A stretch of DNA of 64,000 nucleotides, taken from contig OY821786.1 of assembly GCA_963682175.1 (NCBI GenBank), positions 32,047,501-32,111,500 on the forward strand, given 5' to 3'. Positions 61,301 to 64,000 of this stretch are shown here, piece by piece. This DNA is from Triglochin maritima (Eukaryota > Streptophyta > Magnoliopsida > Alismatales > Juncaginaceae). The notes under the pieces were generated by a model. The model saw only the letters and a list, made by a program, of their open reading frames with translations, was not told the origin of the DNA and searched no databases. The translations under genes and the position numbers were made by a program. Position 1 is the stretch's first letter. Every line of letters starts with the position of its first letter.

Positions 61301-61903
61301 TGAATTTGATACGCGGATTGTAGAAGACGAAAGGATTTGAATGTATGTTTATTATGTTATGTTTTTACATGAGAAGTACATTTTGTATATATATGAATGC
61401 TATGAGTGATATAGGGTATGTTTGGATGTGGCTTTTCTTGTAGAGCTTTTTCCAAGAAGCTACACTGTAGACGTCAGAGTTTGTCTTCCAGTTTTTCTAT
61501 CATCAGGATAAGTGCACATGTGAAATTACAGAAAATCGAAAAAAAAATGTTGACTTTGCACATGTGACGAGGACAATACAGGTATTTCATATCACATTGT
61601 ATGAGAAGTTGTAGAGAAGCTTCCTCCCTCAGCTTCTTCAACCCAATACAAATTTGACATGGGAAACGTGAAAATGTTAGAAGCTTATCTCCCCCTAAAA
61701 ATTGTTTGGATGTGCATGTACAGCTTCTGGGAGACAAAAATCACTATGCAGCTTTGAGAAGCTACATCCAAACATTGCCATAGCCGTTTGCTGGAGATTT
61801 GGGAGCTTATTTCTTTCCTTGTGAAGTTGTTGCCATGGAAGATGGCTTGGCGATGATGAGGCTGAGCCAACAGTCAAGTCCAGGTTAGGTAAGTTTCTCA
61901 ACA
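61301..61903 (-). repeat. 5' LTR of minus-strand copia, split by MITE
   Basis: Minus strand starts TGTTGAGAAACTTACC; minus the MITE and one 4-bp duplication it is 234 bp, equal to the 3' LTR. Confidence 0.88.
61415..61779. mobile_element. Tourist/Harbinger-like MITE in copia LTR
   Basis: 365 bp; ends GGTATGTTTGGATGTGGCTT and, complemented, GGCAATGTTTGGATGTAGCTT; duplication ATAG at 61411-61414 and 61780-61783, confirmed by the empty site in the other LTR. Internal AGCTTCT steps repeat the terminal signature. Confidence 0.87.
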
Positions 61904-62252
61904 TTTTTCTCATAGGTTTAGCTAGCCTACAATTTTTTCATATGTAACCAATTATGTCTTTATATTGTTTCTCGATTTGAGTCAACAATTATTAATAAAT
62001 AAATTAGTTATTTTGGGGAAAAACAAGTTATGTTTGTGTTTATTAATTCAATTGTGATTGTATATTTACTTCAAATTTTTAAAAACGATTGAAAAATCGA
62101 AACCCAACCAGACCGAAATTAACCTGACCCAACGCCCTTGGATCCGGCCTGGCCCAGACCACCATGTCGGGCCGGCACGACACGACAAGGCCGACGGGCC
62201 CGATAGGCTCATGTCGTGCCGGCACGACACGAGTCCCATGTCTACTTAGGCC

Positions 62253-62372
62253 TCTTAACCTTCTCTTTTTAATTCTTGAGATATTTTTTTAAAAGCAGGT
62301 GATATATTAAATGAAAGGTTTTGAGTTATGAACTACAACCCAAATCAAAGTCGAGTAACCAGTAAATAATCA
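62253..62372. other. Displaced upstream flank of the ARL5-like gene
   Basis: About 120 bp between the hAT target duplication and MULE3. Before the hAT insertion it directly continued 48125. Nothing specific is recognised in it. Confidence 0.5.
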
Positions 62373-62459
62373 TAAGTCCTTATACATGGTCGCGCACGTC
62401 CCGGACACGGCTGACGTGGTCAGTTGAGTAAGCAATCCAGTAAGCAGAGAAATTCATTT

Positions 62460-62600
62460 CATAACATGTTGGTGTCACATACAACTTTTAGTTTCCCAAT
62501 GCAACATTACTTTCTCATTGCAACGTTTGGTTTCCACATGCAACTTTTACTTTTCCCAACGCAACTTTTGGTTTCCCCAAACAACAACTTAAAAAGGCAA
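62460..62600. repeat. Short ~20-bp repeats (GCAACTTTTGGTTTCCC type)
   Basis: About five or six units of roughly 20 bp such as GCAACGTTTGGTTTCCACAT, directly inside the MULE3 end. Confidence 0.7.
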
Positions 62601-62639
62601 AACATGTTCCTTTTTAACATCTACGTCTGTCATTTTTAA

Positions 62640-63435
62640 CATAAGAGTTTATCATTTTTAAGTAACGGTTTGTACTTTTTAAGTATGATTTTGTCATTTT
62701 TAAAATAAGAGTTGTTGTTTTCCTTTTCAAGTATTGTTTCATCTTTTTTTATGTTTGTTCCTTTTTAAGTTGTTGTTTTTCATTTTTCATTTTCTGTTTT
62801 TCCTTTTTGATTTTCTGTTGTTCATTTTTAAGTTATGTTTGTTTCTTTTTAAGTTGTTGTTTTTAGTTTTTAATTTTCTGTTGTTCCTTTTTAAGTTGAT
62901 GTTTTTCCTTTTTAATTTTTCGTTGTTCCTTTTTAAATTATGTTTGTTCCTTTTAAAGTTGTTGTTTTTTTCCTTTTTAATTTTTGTTTCGTCCTTTTTA
63001 AATTATGTTGTTCCTATTTAGGTACTGTTTTATCCTTTTTAAGTTCCTATTTTTTCTTTTTAAGTATTACTTCATCTTTTTTAATTTTCTGTTGTTCCTT
63101 TTGAAGGTATGTTTATTTCATTTTAAGTTGTTGTTTTTACTTTTTAATTTTCTGTTTTTCCTTTTTAATTTTTTGTTGTTCTTTTTTAAGTTGATGTTTT
63201 TCCTTTTTAATTTTCTGTTTTTTCCTTTTTAAGTTATGTTTGTTTCTTTTTAAGTTATTGTTTTTCCTTTTTAATTTTTTGTTTTCCTTTTTAACTTTTG
63301 TTTCGTCCTTTTTAAGTTATGTTGTTCCTTTTTAGGTATTGTTTCATCATTTTTAAGTTCCTGTTTTTCCTTTTTAAGTATTGCGTCATCTTTTTTAATT
63401 TTCTGTTGTTCCTTTTTAAGTTATGTTTGTTCTTT
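62640..63435. repeat. 21-22-bp T-rich minisatellite of MULE3
   Basis: Units such as CCTTTTTAATTTTCTGTTGT plus two bases (22 bp) and GTTTGTTCCTTTTTAAGTTA plus one or two. Phe/Leu-rich frames at 62734-63232 are translations of this repeat, not genes. Confidence 0.88.
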
Positions 63436-63436
63436 T

Positions 63437-63845
63437 TTTAACAAACCACAAAGAAACAAACTTTTCAAAATAACATCGAAAAACCAAGATCGATCCATCA
63501 CATAACAAAACCAAAAAGTTTAAATCAACCACAAAGAAACAAACTTTTCTTCAAAAACTCAACACAAAAAAACTCAAATCAGCTACAAAGAACCACACTT
63601 CCAAAAAAATCAAGATCAATCAATCATAAAACAAAACCAAAAACTTCAAATCAACCACGAAAACCAAACTTTCCCCAAAAAACATCACACAAAAAACTCA
63701 AATTAGCTACAAAAAACCACGTTTCCGAAAAACCCAACATCAATCCATCACATAACAAAACCAAAAACTTTAAATCAGCCACGAAAACCAAACTTTCCCC
63801 CAAAAACATCATACAAAAACTTAAATCAGCTACAAAAAACCACAT
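63437..63845. repeat. ~125-bp tandem repeat, about 3 copies
   Basis: Shared markers TAAATCAACCAC / TCAAATCAACCAC / TAAATCAGCCAC at about 63521, 63646 and 63771, with CATCACATAACAAAACC ahead of them and CAAACTTTTC or CAAACTTTCC after. A-rich, non-coding. Confidence 0.8.
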
Positions 63846-63849
63846 TCAT

Positions 63850-64000
63850 CATCATCCTCGCCTCGAGAAAGACTCCAACGTTGATCACTTCCTCTTCTTC
63901 CTCGTCGACCAACTACATCGTGACGTCCTAACCAATGACGTCGGCGTCTCAACCTCCTTAAGACTCACTCCTGTGTCATCTCCTCGGCATCCCTTTTACC
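63850..64000 (+). other. Open frame at window edge, possible captured exon
   Basis: After the A-rich repeats base composition changes sharply. One frame stays open to the edge (LEKDSNVDHFLFFLVDQL, RDVLTNDVGVSTSL, VSSPRHPF) and looks protein-like, but it is too short to identify. If the surrounding element is a MULE, a captured gene piece is possible. Confidence 0.3.

Larger units (their letters stand above)
50530..61903 (-). mobile_element. Copia retrotransposon, minus strand, rearranged and nested
   Basis: 3' LTR 50530-50763 (234 bp) and 5' LTR 61301-61903 (603 bp, of which 365 bp are a MITE and 4 bp its duplication, leaving exactly 234). Flanks TTTAT (50525-50529) and TTTTT (61904-61908). 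Primer site TGGTATCAGA (61297-61288, minus) and polypurine AGGGGGCG next to the 3' LTR. Gag, pre-integrase, integrase and RNase H remains are present, but the reverse transcriptase core is gone: between 51380 and 58288 the element holds foreign sequence (plant mobile domain fragment, two F1 LTRs, Athila fragment). It lies inside the hAT element. Confidence 0.85.
48134..62244 (+). mobile_element. hAT element (RICESLEEPER-type), enlarged by nested copia
   Basis: Ends TAGACCTCGGATTCGG and, complemented, TAGACATGGGACTCGTG; 19 of the first 24 bases match. 8-bp duplication CTTAGGGC (48126-48133) / CTTAGGCC (62245-62252), one mismatch. Without the copia at 50530-61903 the element is about 2.7 kb. 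It carries a BED-finger transposase pseudogene (48489-50464). The 3' part (61909-62244) holds GGGCCGGCACGACACG repeats near the end. Confidence 0.85.
62373..64000. mobile_element. MULE3: third MULE-like element with minisatellites (left end only)
   Basis: Near 62389 the sequence CGCGCACGTCCCGGACACGG then GCTGACGTGGTCAG matches, inward from the end, the MULE1 terminus (CGCGCGTCC, GGACGCG, GCTGATGTGGCCAG). As in MULE2, minisatellites follow. The other end and any duplication lie outside the window, and the outermost 13 bases do not match MULE1, so the exact terminus is uncertain. Confidence 0.55.

Noticed and set aside
62734..63232. Phe/Leu-rich frames resembling membrane proteins
   Set aside because: They are translations of the T-rich 22-bp minisatellite; hydrophobicity follows from TTT/CTT codons.

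Overview
This is nuclear DNA from a flowering plant, most likely a eudicot. It has spliced genes with GT-AG introns, an ARF-like GTPase of plant type, a proline-rich protein with a plastid-transit-like leader, and a dense set of plant transposons: copia, Athila-like gypsy, LINE, hAT, FAR1-type Mutator, Harbinger- and hAT-type MITEs. No tRNA, rRNA, CRISPR or bacterial-style gene was recognised. Only two ordinary host genes are supported: a single-exon proline-rich protein (14569-15084, minus) and an ARL5/ARLB1-type small GTPase (44989-46563 coding, 5' UTR exon near 47932-48060, minus).

Layout. 1-3821: right part of a Mutator-like element (MULE1) with a decayed FAR1-type transposase whose intron is filled by a 22-bp minisatellite. 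3822-7899: AT-rich, no gene seen. 7909-14185: MULE2, a non-autonomous relative with a 9-bp target duplication and its own 22-bp minisatellite, split by a very young gag-only copia element (8192-12420). 14186-17463: host segment with the proline-rich gene and a 27-bp-arm palindrome. 17464-19631: a 2.2-kb solo LTR. 19902-20311: MITE-like element. 20656-29656: a copia-type LTR (minus) split by a very young Athila-like gag-protease element (21957-29366). 29.9-42.06 kb: a dead LINE (minus) carrying a hAT-MITE, a gypsy solo LTR, a 4.1-kb hAT element, a second copy of the 2-kb solo LTR and another copia-type LTR. 42.2-43.8 kb: degenerate repeats and MITEs. 44.9-48.1 kb: the ARL5-like gene. 48134-62244: a hAT element immediately upstream of it, enlarged by a nested copia (50530-61903). 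That copia holds a plant-mobile-domain gene fragment and two inverted LTRs facing an Athila fragment, and one of its LTRs is split by a MITE. 62.37-64 kb: start of a third MULE-like element with its own minisatellites.

The nesting order can be read from target site duplications and, in one case, from an exact empty site. The most unusual signals are four. First, a MULE family whose members all carry about 22-bp-period minisatellites, two of them with a shared core. Second, a palindromic GGTCGACCG motif clustered in the U3 regions of otherwise unrelated LTR families. Third, GC-rich hairpins with 4-nt loops, one of GNRA type, just after the primer binding site of the young gypsy element. Fourth, a 14-kb nested insertion directly at the ARL5-like promoter. 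All boundaries and identities were read by eye; no database search was possible.
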